From positions 682,001-746,000 of the forward strand of contig JAACJP010000001.1 of assembly GCA_013368375.1 (NCBI GenBank): DNA of 64,000 nt, given 5' to 3'. The translations under genes and the position numbers were made by a program. The first letter of the stretch is position 1, and each line of letters begins with the position of its first letter. A model generated the notes under the pieces. It saw only the letters and a program-made list of their open reading frames with translations. It searched no databases and was not told the origin of the DNA. Of the stretch, positions 25,762 through 36,874 are shown in pieces. This DNA is from Tricholomella constricta (lineage: Eukaryota > Basidiomycota > Agaricomycetes > Agaricales > Lyophyllaceae).

Positions 25762-27887
25762 ATGAGCGCTCTCGGAGATGAGCTCCTCGCCGACCTCGAA
25801 GGTCTCTCTGACGACGACAACCAAGAGTACGAAGACGAGCCAGCCGCATCCTCTTCCAACAATCTCAAGCGCAAAGCTCCAGATGGCGACCTGCGCATGT
25901 CGGATGACGAAGATGACGAAGACGAGGATGGTGGAAATGGCGAGCAGCAGGAGATCGGGGGCCTGGTGCTGGAGGGCGGCGTGAAGCCGGCAGAGGAGCT
26001 CGACGCGGATGACGTGCAACAGATGGAGCTTGGCGGCATCGAGGATGTGAGGAAGGTTGCAAAGCTCGAGGGGAGCAAGAAGATGGTCGACATCCTCAAC
26101 GTGAGCTGCACATCTGATCATAAATGGCAAGTGCATGTTAATTCGATGTGTGTGCTTGCCAGGAAATCGAGAAATACCAGGCGAACCCGAGCACGGCGGC
26201 GGCGATGGCGCTCCCTGCACATCTGAACCCCGAGTACAACCTCATTGTGCAGGCAAATAATCTTTCGGTCGATGTTGACAATGAGATTCTCGTCGTGCAC
26301 AAGGCAAGTTCAACTCTTTATGCGCTACCCTTCGAATCAACGTCCTGACTTTGAGTTCTGCAGTTCATCCGTGATCATTACTCGCCAAAGTTCCCAGAGC
26401 TCGAGCAGCTCGTGACAGACCCCTCTATGTTTATCCGCTCCGCGCGTTTACTAGGGAACCACGAGGTGCGTTCTACTGCTATCTTTCAACCATTCAAGTC
26501 TCTGATGGCTTGACAGGATCCGACAAAAGTTGACTTGGCTGGAATCCTTCCGCCCGCAGTGATTATGAGCGTCTTTGTGACAGCGACCACAACAAGCGGC
26601 AAGCCGCTAGCGGAGTCGGACTGGGCGGCCATCGAGCGCGCTTGCGACCTCGCTGATAGACTGGAGGAGGCACGCAAAAAGGTACGTCATATCTACAGGT
26701 CTTGAGGATTATCATGCAAACGCGTCGCGGCTCCCAGATCTTCATGTACGTCAGCTCGAGAATGAATGTCCTCGCTCCCAACCTATCAGCTATTGTTGGT
26801 ACCACCACAGCCGCCAAGCTCCTTGGAGTCGCCGGTGGCCTCGCCGGGCTCGCGAAAATGCCATCGTGTAATGTCCATGTATGTCTGCTTCCCATCTGGC
26901 TCCATCTGTCTCTTAAACCTGACGCATCTTGCACTTGTAGCTACTAGGGGCGCAAAAGAAGATTGCAGCGGGATTTTCGTCAGTCACGCAAAGACGGCAT
27001 ACGGGTTTCATATTCCAGTCCGAACTGGTGACGCAGACGCCACCGGAATACCAGCTCAGGATCCAGCGGACGATAGGTGCGAAAGCTGTACTTGCTGCGC
27101 GGATGGATTTGGAGCGGCAGCGCAGAGATGGTGTGCACAGGCTTCTCCTCCCCGTCTACGTATGCCATTGCTTACCCACTTGTTACTTTTAGGGTTGTAC
27201 GGCGAAGGCCTGCGTGATAAGATCGAAAAGAACATAGACAGACTCGCAGCCCCACCGCCTTCGAAAGTCGTCAAAGCTCTGCCGATACCAGGAGACGGTC
27301 CGAAGAAACGTCGCGGCGGTAAACGGTGAGGCAACTTTCTTATAGTCTTCGTAAGTTCATCTCCTCATGGCACTATACCATACAGTGCCCGAAAAGCCAA
27401 GGAGGCCTATGCTCAGACCGAACTCCGGAAGTTACAAAATCGTATGACATTCGGACAAGCAGAGGAGGAGGTTGGTGCGTTCGATCAGACCAAGGGCTTG
27501 GGTATGATTGGTGTTGGGACGGGAAAGGTCAGGGCTGGTATGGGAGAGGCGAAGAGTCGAGGTTCGTTCCATCCTAAACTGTGTCGCTTTCCTTGTAGCT
27601 CACATGCATCTTGCAGCCAAAATGTCCAAAGCCAACAAGCTACGCACCGCGGCTATCACACGGTCTGCGCAACTCAACGGAACGCAGACCTCCGGGACGG
27701 CGACATCATTGAGCGTCACTCCAGCCCAAGGTGCGTTGTCTCACCACCAAAATTTCGAAGGTACCGATCTTTCTTCTTAGGATTTGAACTCACTAATCGG
27801 GCGACTGCTGCACAACGAGTGAAAGAAGCCAACGAAAGGTGGTTTGCGGGAGGAAACTTCTCATTTATTGGTCAGAAAGGGGCTTAA
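25762..27887 (+). CDS. U4/U6 snRNP splicing factor Prp31
   Basis: Binds U4 snRNA and the 15.5K protein and bridges U4/U6 to U5 in the tri-snRNP. Start [15 protein letters not shown] at 25762, with an acidic N-terminal 50 residues. NOSIC region: [43 protein letters not shown]. Nop domain: [61 protein letters not shown]. Prp31 C-terminal domain: [39 protein letters not shown], and the end [10 protein letters not shown]. About nine short introns; the end at 27887 follows a GTGCGT donor spliced to [14 protein letters not shown]. All diagnostic blocks are present. Confidence 0.93.
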
Positions 27888-28078
27888 ACGCCGCTCATGA
27901 CGCTAATTCCCGCCTCTATCTCGGTAATATATGTTTAAAATCGTCTGCTCAAAATCAAAAAGGATGCATGGGTAATAATGATACAACTGCAACAGAGAGC
28001 TAGCTACTGGGAGTCAAAGATGCGATGGTAGGTAAACGGAAGGCTGGTATTAGTGAATTTTCATATTGTTATGAAAAC

Positions 28079-28822
28079 CTAAGTTTGCCCAGGATGAGCG
28101 GTCGCTGTTGTTTTGCCAATCGCTGCGCTTTGTGCCACGTCAATGAATCCTTTTTGCTTAGGGTTCGACATGCTGCTTCGCTTCGACTGATAGTCCCGGA
28201 TAGCTGAACGGATGGCATCCTCTGCCAACACTATGGAAAAGGGCGCTGGTCAAGGATGGCTTCAACAAAACTCGGATGTAGGAGACTTACTTGAACAGTG
28301 CAGTTTCACAGGCGGCAAGCAAAGCTCTTTGGCAATCTCAGTGTTCTTGATTTTACCAGCTTCCTCCAAGGACAAGCCCATGACGCGCTCAGTCATGTAT
28401 GAGCTCGACGCGATGGCGCTACCACACCCAAATGTCTTGAACTTGACATCGGAGATGATGCCATCCTCGCTCACACGGATTTGCAGTTTCATTACATCTC
28501 CGCAACTACGAAATGTTCCGCCCGATTAGCTCCGTAATGGAAAGTACTTTGAAGAGATTACTTACGCAGGAGCTCCTACAAGCCCAGTGCCAACGTCTGC
28601 GTCGCCCTTGGGTAGAGAACCAACCTACACGGAGGAAGAGTCATTATCAGATAAGGGGGGCCTAGGCATAAAAAAGGGACCAGAACGTACATTTCTAGGC
28701 CTTTCGTAGTGAGAGATGACGTTTTCGTGGTATGCACGAGCAGCGGCGGGCCGCAGCGCTGTCTGAAATGCGCTGGGTCGGGCAGCGTTGAGAACGGTCT
28801 TCGTGAGTGCTGAACGAAACAT
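28079..28822 (-). CDS. Mitochondrial Fe-S cluster scaffold IscU/Isu1
   Basis: Scaffold on which Nfs1-Isd11 and frataxin assemble [2Fe-2S] clusters in the mitochondrial matrix. Four exons. Presequence-like start MFRSALTKTVLNAARPSA, then YHENVISHYERPRNV, VGSLPKGDADVGTGLVGAPA. The three ligand cysteines are visible: GAPAC|GDVM, KTFGCGSAIA and the LPPVKLHC|SMLAED region that includes the Hsc-binding LPPVK motif. It ends in a Thr/Ala-rich tail (GKTTATAHPGQT). Stop at 28079-28081. Converges with PRP31; divergent from TAF9. Confidence 0.93.
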
Positions 28823-29101
28823 TTAGATGGTGGGAGTATGAGCAAGGCCAGGAAAATGACGGAACGGCTTTGTCAACCTCACGCCACATCGTGGCACGTG
28901 ATCCCGGCCACTCCTGCGCCGCTCCACGGCGGACTCTCAGGGGGTAGAAATCTCTTTGGATCTACAGAAATTGAGCATCGGTACTGGCTGGAATCTTTTG
29001 CAATTTATTGGAATTTGCGGGGTAAGATGTCGAACAATCACATTTCTTTCAAGGTGATGTCAAATAATCAATAAGCATCAACAACGTCGACGACGGCCGC
29101 C

Positions 29102-29960
29102 ATGTCACGTCCAGCCGATAACCTTCCTCCCACTGCTCGCGCAATTGCGCTTCTAGTCTCCTCGACGCCTGCTGTCCAGGACGCCCAACCAGGTGTTCTC
29201 CACCAACTCCTCGAGTTCTCGCATCGATATACCACACAAGTTCTAACCGATGCAAGCGTGTACGCCGAACACGGAGGCAGAGCCGCAAAAGTTGATATCG
29301 ACGATGTTGTTCTCGCCGTGCAGGCGCGTGTCGGATGGGAGTTTGGTGGTCGCGTCCCAAAAGAAGTCCGTCGCGTCCTCTTTTCACGTCTGTGCGTCGA
29401 AAGACTGACACATTCAACAGTACATCCTCTCTCTAGCGACGCAGGTGAACGCTACACCACTTCCTGCGGTCCCGGAGGTATTTGGTGTCCGTTTACCACA
29501 GGCCTCGGATTGCCTCACATCCATCGACTTTGACCTTGTCCCAAATAAACCACCTCCGGGTGTGAAACTCTATGACGAGGAGATAGAGGAGATAGAGGAG
29601 TCTGAATCCGAAGAAGAGGAAGACGAGGATATGGAGCCGGCTCCCATACCAATACCTCTTGGTACGGCGAGCACTCCCGCTGCCACACACATAGCTGTGG
29701 ACCATGTCATGAGGGAGGAAGCCCCCTTCCCCATCAGCGCAATTGCCACACCGTCGGACATTGATATGCTCGGTACTCCTGGCGGAGTTGGATCTGGTCA
29801 AGCCGTAGATGAAGGCAGTGATGCCGCGGAAGAGGAGGACGGGCTGTTCGCGGGTGGAGACGATGAGGAGGAGGAGAGCGACGGTATGGAGGAGGTCCAG
29901 ACAACGGATGTTAACAACGGCGTGAAACGCAAGTTGGTGGAAGAGGACGATTATGACTAG
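29102..29960 (+). CDS. TFIID/SAGA subunit TAF9
   Basis: Histone-fold protein that pairs with TAF6 in TFIID and SAGA. Two exons joined by a 55 nt GTCCGT intron after GRVPKE. Histone fold in the first 100 residues: NLPPTARAIALLVSSTP, GVLHQLLEFSHRYTTQVLTD, DIDDVVLAVQARVGWEFGG. After the intron: YILSLATQVNATPLPAVPE, then FGVRLPQASDCLTSIDFDLV, a block conserved in TAF9. The C-terminal half is strongly acidic (EEIEESESEEEEDEDME) and ends KRKLVEEDDYD. It shares a 280 bp divergent promoter with ISU1. Confidence 0.93.
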
Positions 29961-30073
29961 CTTGGACTAGAGCCCCGCATAACCTTGACAGGTTATGTAC
30001 GATAAGGGAAGGCTACACATGTATATTCACGTTGCTTTATAACTTAATCGCAGTACATACATGCGAAAACTGA

Positions 30074-31824
30074 TCAATGGATGCTGCCCGCGAGATAATT
30101 TTGCGCCAGAACTGCCAGTAAAATGACAAGTAACGTTGTGATAAGCAACAAGATAATCGTCCAAGCTTTAAAGATTGAACCGTCAACGGTCATCATGTAT
30201 GAAAGAGAGAGAAAAACATACAAGAACTGTTCGCAGGTGATTGGGGAACACTGACAATGCGTATTGAGTTGTCGGGACTGCCAGAAACAAGCAAAGAAGA
30301 CGGAGCATTGAAAGCGATAGTCGTTGGCGGGAAGTCGTGAGCCTTGAGGATCGTCACGAGAGGCTAACAGGATGGAGGCCCAAAATGAGCATAGAAAGAG
30401 AAGATAGGGAAAGAACACGTACACTCAAGTTGTGACCATCCAAAAGGCCGATCGTCATGTCTGAGGACCCAAATCCTAAGTATTTCCCATCCGCGCTGAA
30501 TACATATACTTATGAGTGGACATCGACTATAACTACCTGTGCAACTCACCTAACGTCAAAGCAGGTCAAGCCTCGGTCACTAAAATTCCTCGTCTTATCG
30601 ACAGTCCACGTTTTCGTGTTCCATTTGCAAATGAAAGCCTGACGTGGAACGGCCTTTGTTTTCCGATTCCGTGAAGGAGGTATATTGATCGAAGTATAGA
30701 AAACATGGTCGTCTTTCGGGTTATATCTATTTCGCCAATCAGTGTATGCGCGAAAAGTGACAAGTTTTGTTTCACCTCGCGGCGCGGAAGGTGCCGCCGT
30801 TTGTCCCTCCTGCTGAAGCAGGAACTTCAACGGTATGCAATAATTCTAGCTTTGAAGCCCTAGATTGATTCGATAATGTTGCCTTTTTTTCCTTGCCCTT
30901 TCCTTTGCTCATGGGTGAAGGCGTCTGTGCTTCTGCGGAAGTAGGGAGAGCATATACTAAGAGGTGATGGGTCGTTGCAATGACAAGCTGCAGTGTGATT
31001 GAGGCCATGACATTATAATGCAGAGAGACGAGTGGCATTTACCGTGGTGCCAGATAATGAGGCATCGTAGATCTCTTTCTCAGTGTGAATGGGTTCAGCG
31101 AGAGGGGATTGAGAAGGGAATGAAAAGAGCGAGAGCTGAAACGATTTCAGACTGGAAACCTTTATATAAACTGTAAGAACGTACATCGTGTCCACCCGCG
31201 ACCGCGAGTAGTGAACCATCAGGTGAGAAGACAGCCACTTTCTGTGGGTGAATGAGAGGACGATGTGAAATATGAAAAATAGTAAAGCATACCTGATAAT
31301 CCTCCATATCTCCAGGCGGGAGCGTTCCTTGCGTACTCAACAATTCAAGCCTTTGCGGGCGGTTAGACCTCAAACGATGATTCTAGCAGTGACAACGCAC
31401 TTCTGGTCCTTGACGGCGAAGATGCGGCAGTTCTCATTCTGGTCTTTTTCCAGTTTCTCCAGCGCACTATTTACGCCACAAATGATAGTGCTGGTCTGAG
31501 CGACATTTTAGCTGTTGTTGACGTGTTCAAGGACGGCGACCATACCTCGATGTGCGCAGCCATACTCATCGGCGCATCCTCACCCTTCTCAAGTTCAAAT
31601 TCATCCAGGAGTTGGAGAGACCTCTCTGAGTCGACATTGTACAGTCTCTGGATGCATCGTTAGTTTACCTTACAGAATGCGGGGAAACAACTCACCAGCT
31701 TGTTTTTGATTCCGCTGCGCGACGTTCCACCTCCCCCGCCGAGCACTAGCTCATTTTCTGAGAGAAATGAAGAGGAGTAGACCGGGAACGCAGGCAAAGC
31801 ATGCGATGTATGGCGAGCACGCAT
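30074..31824 (-). CDS. Sec12-type guanine nucleotide exchange factor for Sar1
   Basis: ER membrane WD40 protein that loads Sar1 with GTP and starts COPII coat assembly. Start at 31824. The N-terminal K-loop ELVLGGGGGTSRSGIKNK, needed for GEF activity in Sec12/PREB, is intact. WD-like blades follow: KVAVFSPDGSLLAVAGGHD, LTCFDVSADGKYLGFGSSD, TIGLLDGHNLS, PPTTIAFNAPSSLLVSGSPD. A single TM near the C-terminus (WTIILLLITTLLVILLAVLA) precedes a very short lumenal end (QNYLAGSIH); yeast Sec12 has a much longer lumenal domain. About nine introns. Converges with TAF9 at 113 bp. Confidence 0.9.
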
Positions 31825-32024
31825 TGTAGATGTTGATAATGCGAAGTCACTTCGAAGTCACAGTGCGCCAGCTGAGAAACGCGTCTCTGAGTCTGTCACG
31901 TGGTATTATAGATCACTCGCTTCGATTCTGGGGCGTTTTCAACGTTCGCCGCATCTCCTCGTGTCGGCCACGTCGACGGGCCCTCACCAACAAAACTGGG
32001 CTCCAAGCAGAGACTGCCCACAAC

Positions 32025-34237
32025 ATGCCGAGTTTTGGTGTTGCTGGCAATGCCTCACCCAGCTTTCAGGGCTGGCAGTTGGCGCTTGTCTGTCGGACCA
32101 TGGGCGATCTTCCGAAACTCACGACGGCGACTTTCATCGGAATCATGATAGCCATTACCGGGAATGTTCTCATATCACTCGCCCTGAATCTCCAGAAACT
32201 TGCTCACAAACGGGTCGAGGCCCAAATTCGAGGAAGGCGTCCAGGAGGCGAGAACGGGAAACGGAACGGCAGTGCCAGACATTTAGATGGACCGAGTCTG
32301 GATGAGAACGATGAAGACCGCATGCACACCCCCACTCCACCTTCATCTACCCTTCAAGGCGCTGGACAGTCCGAGACAGAGCGTCCGATCCCTTTTCCTC
32401 ACTCTCCCTCTCCAACGACCGACTATGGTACAATATCACCTAGCATCGGTGATAGAACTCTGGAAGAATCGCATCTGCAACCGGGCACCCCTTCTAAACC
32501 AACTTTTATTACCCGCCTCACTCCACCCTGGTTTCATCGGAAGCAGCGAGGATCATCTACTAGAAATTCGTCCCTACAAGCTGCCTTTATATCTGTTGAC
32601 ATAATGTCAGAAGAAACTGCCCTACGCCAGCAGCCCATGGCTCAGAAGACGACTTCGCAGAACCAAGGCTTGCTAGAGGACGGAAACGAGACCGAATACC
32701 TCAAGTCTAAATTGTGGTGCGTTTATCGACACCGGAGTGTATTACAAGTACACCAAAGCTATTTTTAGGTGGCTGGGGTTTCTTCTGATGAACATTGGTG
32801 AGATGGGTAATTTCATATCTTATGCGTGGGCTCCAGCATCTGTCGTTGCACCTCTTGGCACGGTGAGGCATACAAAGGTAACCCAAACGCACGCTTACGA
32901 ATGCCGTTTAGTTTGCTTTAATGGCGAACTGCGTATTTGCGCCGCTTCTATTGGGCGAACGCTTCCGCAAGGTCAAAATTATCTCTTGAAATCTGGCGAA
33001 ATATTGACCATGGTTCAGCGTGATCTTCTTGGTATTCTCATTGCAATCATCGGAGCTGTGACAGTTGTCCTTGCTTCAAACGCATCGGACACCCGGCTCG
33101 ATCCCGAGGCCCTACTTCACGCTATCTCGCAGACAGCGTTCATTGTCTATTCCTGTGTATACATCGCAGGCGCAATCATATTGGCGACTCTTTCGCAAGG
33201 ACAAATAGGCAGACAATGGGTTTTTGTGGATATCGGATTGTGTGCTCTATTCGGTGAGAAGGCATTTACCATGGTGGTCTACATACATATGCCTAAATTG
33301 TTCTCGAAATGAAGGTGGTTTCACTGTCCTGTCGACCAAAGCCATCTCAACGTTGTTAACAATGGAGTGGATTGCTATGTTCTCAAATTGGATCACCTAT
33401 CCGGTCCTTGCAGTGCGTTCAGTAAAGCTCATCATCACGTTCACATTTTTATTCGAATGAACATGCAGGTTCTTTTCATCACTGGAGTTGGACAAATCAG
33501 GTACCTGAACCGGGCTCTGATGCGATTCGACAGTAAAGTATCTCATGCTTTCTCTAATTTTTGGAGTTGCCTTGTGGCTTAACGGAATCTTCTAGGTGGT
33601 CATTCCCGTTCAGTTTGTTTTGTTTACCCTTTCCGCAATAATTGGTTCCGCAATTCTATACGGTGACTTCAGAAAGGCGAAATTTCACCAGGTTGTGACC
33701 TTCTTATACGGTTGCGCTGCGACATTCTTGGGTGTTTTCATCATTGCATGGGCACCTACTATGAATACAGGACAGGATGAGGAAGGTGGTAGCGATAGAG
33801 GCCCTGCAGATGGCCGTTCGCCTGGTTCAAACGAGGAATCACGCCGAGGACTTGGGACGATTGGACGAAGACGGCGGGCCACGCTCATCATACCTAACGG
33901 TGCAAGAGACACTCCAATCCTTAGGAATCAACACAGTGCCGTCAGTCTCATCGGGCTTTCTCCGGCACAGGTATGTATTTTTCACGACGCATGACAAGAT
34001 TCTTTCCAATTTATTGCCGCCTAGCACTTGTTGTTGGTGCACACCCCTCCACGGGAATTCAACATTCACAACCAAGTCCAGAACGCGACGGATAGGCGCA
34101 GGACGATGAGTTGGTTGGGTGAAGGCACACATGATGGTGGAAGTCCAGGAGGTACACGAGAGAGCAGCCTCGTAGGAAGGCTGAGACACGGTAATGGTAT
34201 GCGTGTGGGCAGCCTAGACCACAGCACATACCGGTGA
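32025..34237 (+). CDS. NIPA-type magnesium transporter (DUF803)
   Basis: Multi-pass membrane protein of the NIPA/drug-metabolite transporter family, implicated in Mg2+ transport. Eight exons (32025-32716, 32769-32862, 32912-32971, 33019-33253, 33315-33412, 33469-33537, 33596-33970, 34025-34237) sum to 1836 nt, 611 aa. TM1 is TFIGIMIAITGNVLISLALN; a large hydrophilic, Ser/Pro-rich insert of about 190 residues follows, which is common in fungal members. Then WWLGFLLMNIGEMGNFISYA, ASVVAPLGT, ALMANCVFAPLLLGERF, GGFTVLSTKAISTLL, QIRYLNRALMRFDS and VVIPVQFVLFTLSAI are the family core. The C-terminal tail is hydrophilic. An in-frame ATG at 31830 would add 65 poorly plausible residues and was not used. 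Confidence 0.88.
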
Positions 34238-34376
34238 CTTCAGGTTGGGTTGGTAACACACTACAACATCTTTGCCTGACACATCCATCCGGACAAGTGA
34301 CAACGGTATAATGCATACAACAAACATGATCTCTTCCTTTCTAATCCTTCGAGTAGCTGGTATGTGTGACACCGGA

Positions 34377-35303
34377 TTAAACTTGAGGGTTGCTGAAGGC
34401 ACCATCCATGCCTTGGATTTTTGGATGGTCGGCTATATTAGCTTGGGCTTCGTACACTGTAATAACGGGCTGGTTTTTGCGCTGGAATGTCGACTGAGAA
34501 CTACACGTTCAGCGAGGCAGCGAAAGATGGGTGTACCTCGGTCCAGTGTCCCAAGAAGCCAATGTAGTAAATTTGGGTCGTGTCCGCACCTTGTGATGCA
34601 GGGAAGAAAAGGGTGAGGGAAGAAATATTGGAAAATTGAGATGTCCTATATAGTAAAGAGATATGTGAGAGGTGTGCGGTAAGAGTCGAAAGCGCGATGT
34701 ACTTGACGGCATACTCTCCAACCTCGCGCCCTTGAGCAACATCGAATTCTTGAGTTGGTTTTCGGTCGCTGATGTCATCGAAGTCCAGATTGGCCGCATT
34801 CGCGAACTGCAGAGGTAACCCAGTCAGGAACAGGAATTCAGGAAAATCCCTTAGAGCTTCGAATTGACGCACCAGAGCAACTTTTGAGGGCGTCTGATCT
34901 GTTGGACCTGTCTTGAGAAGAAGTGATCGAAGCCTTATAGACCCTGTAAATGGTATACGCATAATACTGCATATCTTTGTGGGCATAGAAACAGCGTTAT
35001 AATCAACTAAAGGTCGCACATTTGGTCATCCGCGTCGGACTCGATCGACTACGAAGATGTAAAAAGATGAAGTAGTTCCGCGAAAGAAACAAACTGACTG
35101 AGACGTACAATGGATTCGTCCAACCGCTGATGCCATGGTTTTATGACCTCAGGGCCTCTTCCGTTGGTGTTGAGCGCGATGACGTTGGGTCGATCGATGT
35201 GGACATATAAATTATCTTGTGGACCGAGGTCAGAGGTATCATGACCGTGGTCGTGGTCGTGATCATGACTTTCATCTCCACAGCTGGCATGATTGTGGCT
35301 CAT
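34377..35303 (-). CDS. PITH domain protein
   Basis: PITH proteins (C-terminal domain of thioredoxin-like TXNL1; PITHD1) bind the 26S proteasome in other organisms. Six exons: 35303-35109, 35048-35020, 34966-34873, 34806-34703, 34645-34537, 34481-34377; 636 nt, 211 aa. The N-terminus has a His/Asp run (DESHDHDHDHGHDTSD). PITH core: DNLYVHIDRPNVIALN, IPFTGSIRLRSLLLKTGP, DVAQGREVGEYAVK, SSLTLFFPASQGADTTQI, YYIGFLGHWTE and QPVITVYEAQANIADHP. No thioredoxin domain precedes it. The 5' region carries ACGCGTCA at 35449-35456. Confidence 0.88.
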
Positions 35304-35818
35304 TGCTTCGAAGTTGAACAAGGGGATTATGCGAGATAAATAACGAGCTTTATTAGAAAGCGATGACGGTGAAGGAAAGCCCCTAACCACTCCTGGACCA
35401 GCCAAACAAACACAAATCACATCCCAGCTATAAAAGAAAATCATTCCAACGCGTCAGCATTCTCGACTCCAAAAATCTACTGCTTTTTTACCACCTCTGT
35501 TCTCTTGTTGTGAGTTCAATCTTCATGCATTTTCTTATGATGTTTTACTAGTAATTTGCGTTCGACTGCCATTCGTTCTACACCAAAGGGACCACCCGCC
35601 AGTGGTCCTGGAGCGAGTGGTATGAGACAACCACTTTTTGTCTGATTCATTTCTCTCGACGCTGAACCTCTTCTGACGATTCTCTGCACAGATCTGTATA
35701 ATAGAACCCTTCGCAACCATATTTTGAGACGTGAGGCGAGCTCTTGTTTCGCTACGATGTATTACCTAAGTTCGAAATCATAGCTTTGCCTACTGACTCG
35801 ATCGACACCTTTGCGAGA
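35304..35818. other. Divergent promoter region
   Basis: 515 bp between the PITH gene and the UBX gene. Contains ACGCGTCA (35449-35456) and a TATAAAAG stretch (35430-35437) on the plus strand. The small minus-strand frame at 35516-35716 is basic but resembles nothing that I know, and I do not call it. Confidence 0.45.
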
Positions 35819-36874
35819 ATGTCGGACGCGCCAGTACCCGTTGAATCTCAGTCCACTTCTAGTTCTACAGACACATCCGTTGTGTCGCACGTACCAAAGC
35901 CTGAGACCTCCACCGTGACAGCAGACCAGCCAACGTTCAAAGTTTACAAACCATCCCATGTAGCGTCTCAGGCTCCTCCTCGTGAGTGCTGAACATGCAC
36001 CAACGCTCTGAAGGAATTATCTTTGAACACCTCGATATCAGCACCCCTAGCCGACGATTATTTCACCCCTACAGCTGCGGATCTCAAAGCTGCGCAACAG
36101 ACCTTGGCTGCTCGAACCCAAGCGCTCGTCAATGCTCCGCTAGAATTGCGGGCGGCCCGAGAAACGAGGGAGCAGGCAAAGCGAGATAGATGGCCCAACG
36201 TGAGTCACTGACTGATACCGAATCGATGAGCGTGTATCAATTCTACCTTACAAAAATGCAGACAACAATACGCATTAGATTTACCGATCGCACTCAGCTG
36301 GAACGTACATTCCCATCGACAAGCAAGATCCGCTCTGTGTATGCTTTCGTACGCGACTCCTTGAGGGAAGATGCGAAGCCGATCAAGTTTATCCTTTGTG
36401 CGTCGCCTTTCTTTTGTGATGGATTTTATCATAAGATGATATTTTAGACCAATCCCCTCCTAAACGTGACCTTAAGGTATCCGATCCCAAAGTTCGAGAT
36501 CTCAGCCTTGCCGAGCTACAATTGTCCCCTTCCTCTGTCCTCCTGCTACGTTTTGAAGACGAATCCTTGAACGGTACGTCTGGTGAATGGCAACTGTCAA
36601 CGTCATCCATTCTCACAATCTATCCATCCTAGGTTCCAGCGTCCCTGCGCCACTACATTCTACCATTCTTTCGCAAGCGATCGATCTTCCACCACCTCGT
36701 GATTACGACGCAACTTCAGCTTCTCCGAGCCCGGCCCCTACGCCGGCGCTTTCATCTAACACAGCATCGAACAGTGGAGAAAGGAAGATACCCAAGTGGC
36801 TCAGGCTGGGGCTCAGTAAGTACACCAACGGCACATTTTCATATACGCCATTCAACGTTCTTTTAGAGAAGTAA
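35819..36874 (+). CDS. UBX domain protein (ASPSCR1/TUG, Ubx4-like)
   Basis: Adaptor expected to bind the N-domain of Cdc48/p97. Start MSDAPVPVESQS at 35819; six short exons. The N-terminus is Ser/Thr-rich, then ADDYFTPTAADLKAAQQTL and NAPLELRAARETREQAKRD, the pre-UBX helix. The UBX domain reads TTIRIRFTDRTQLERTFPST, RSVYAFVRDSLREDAKPI, KFILYQSPPKRDLKVSDP, VRDLSLAELQLSPSSVLLL. This matches the TUG/ASPL-type UBX. It lacks the N-terminal ubiquitin-like domain of full-length TUG proteins in the part I can see. The end is KIPKWLRLGLKK. Confidence 0.82.

Noticed and set aside
31830..32024. In-frame N-terminal extension of the NIPA transporter
   Set aside because: It would begin 6 bp from the divergent SEC12 start and adds 65 residues unlike the family.
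35516..35716. Basic minus-strand frame as a ribosomal-like protein, or the region as a C/D snoRNA
   Set aside because: The protein matches nothing I know. The ATGATGT and CTGA boxes are too far apart and lack terminal stems.
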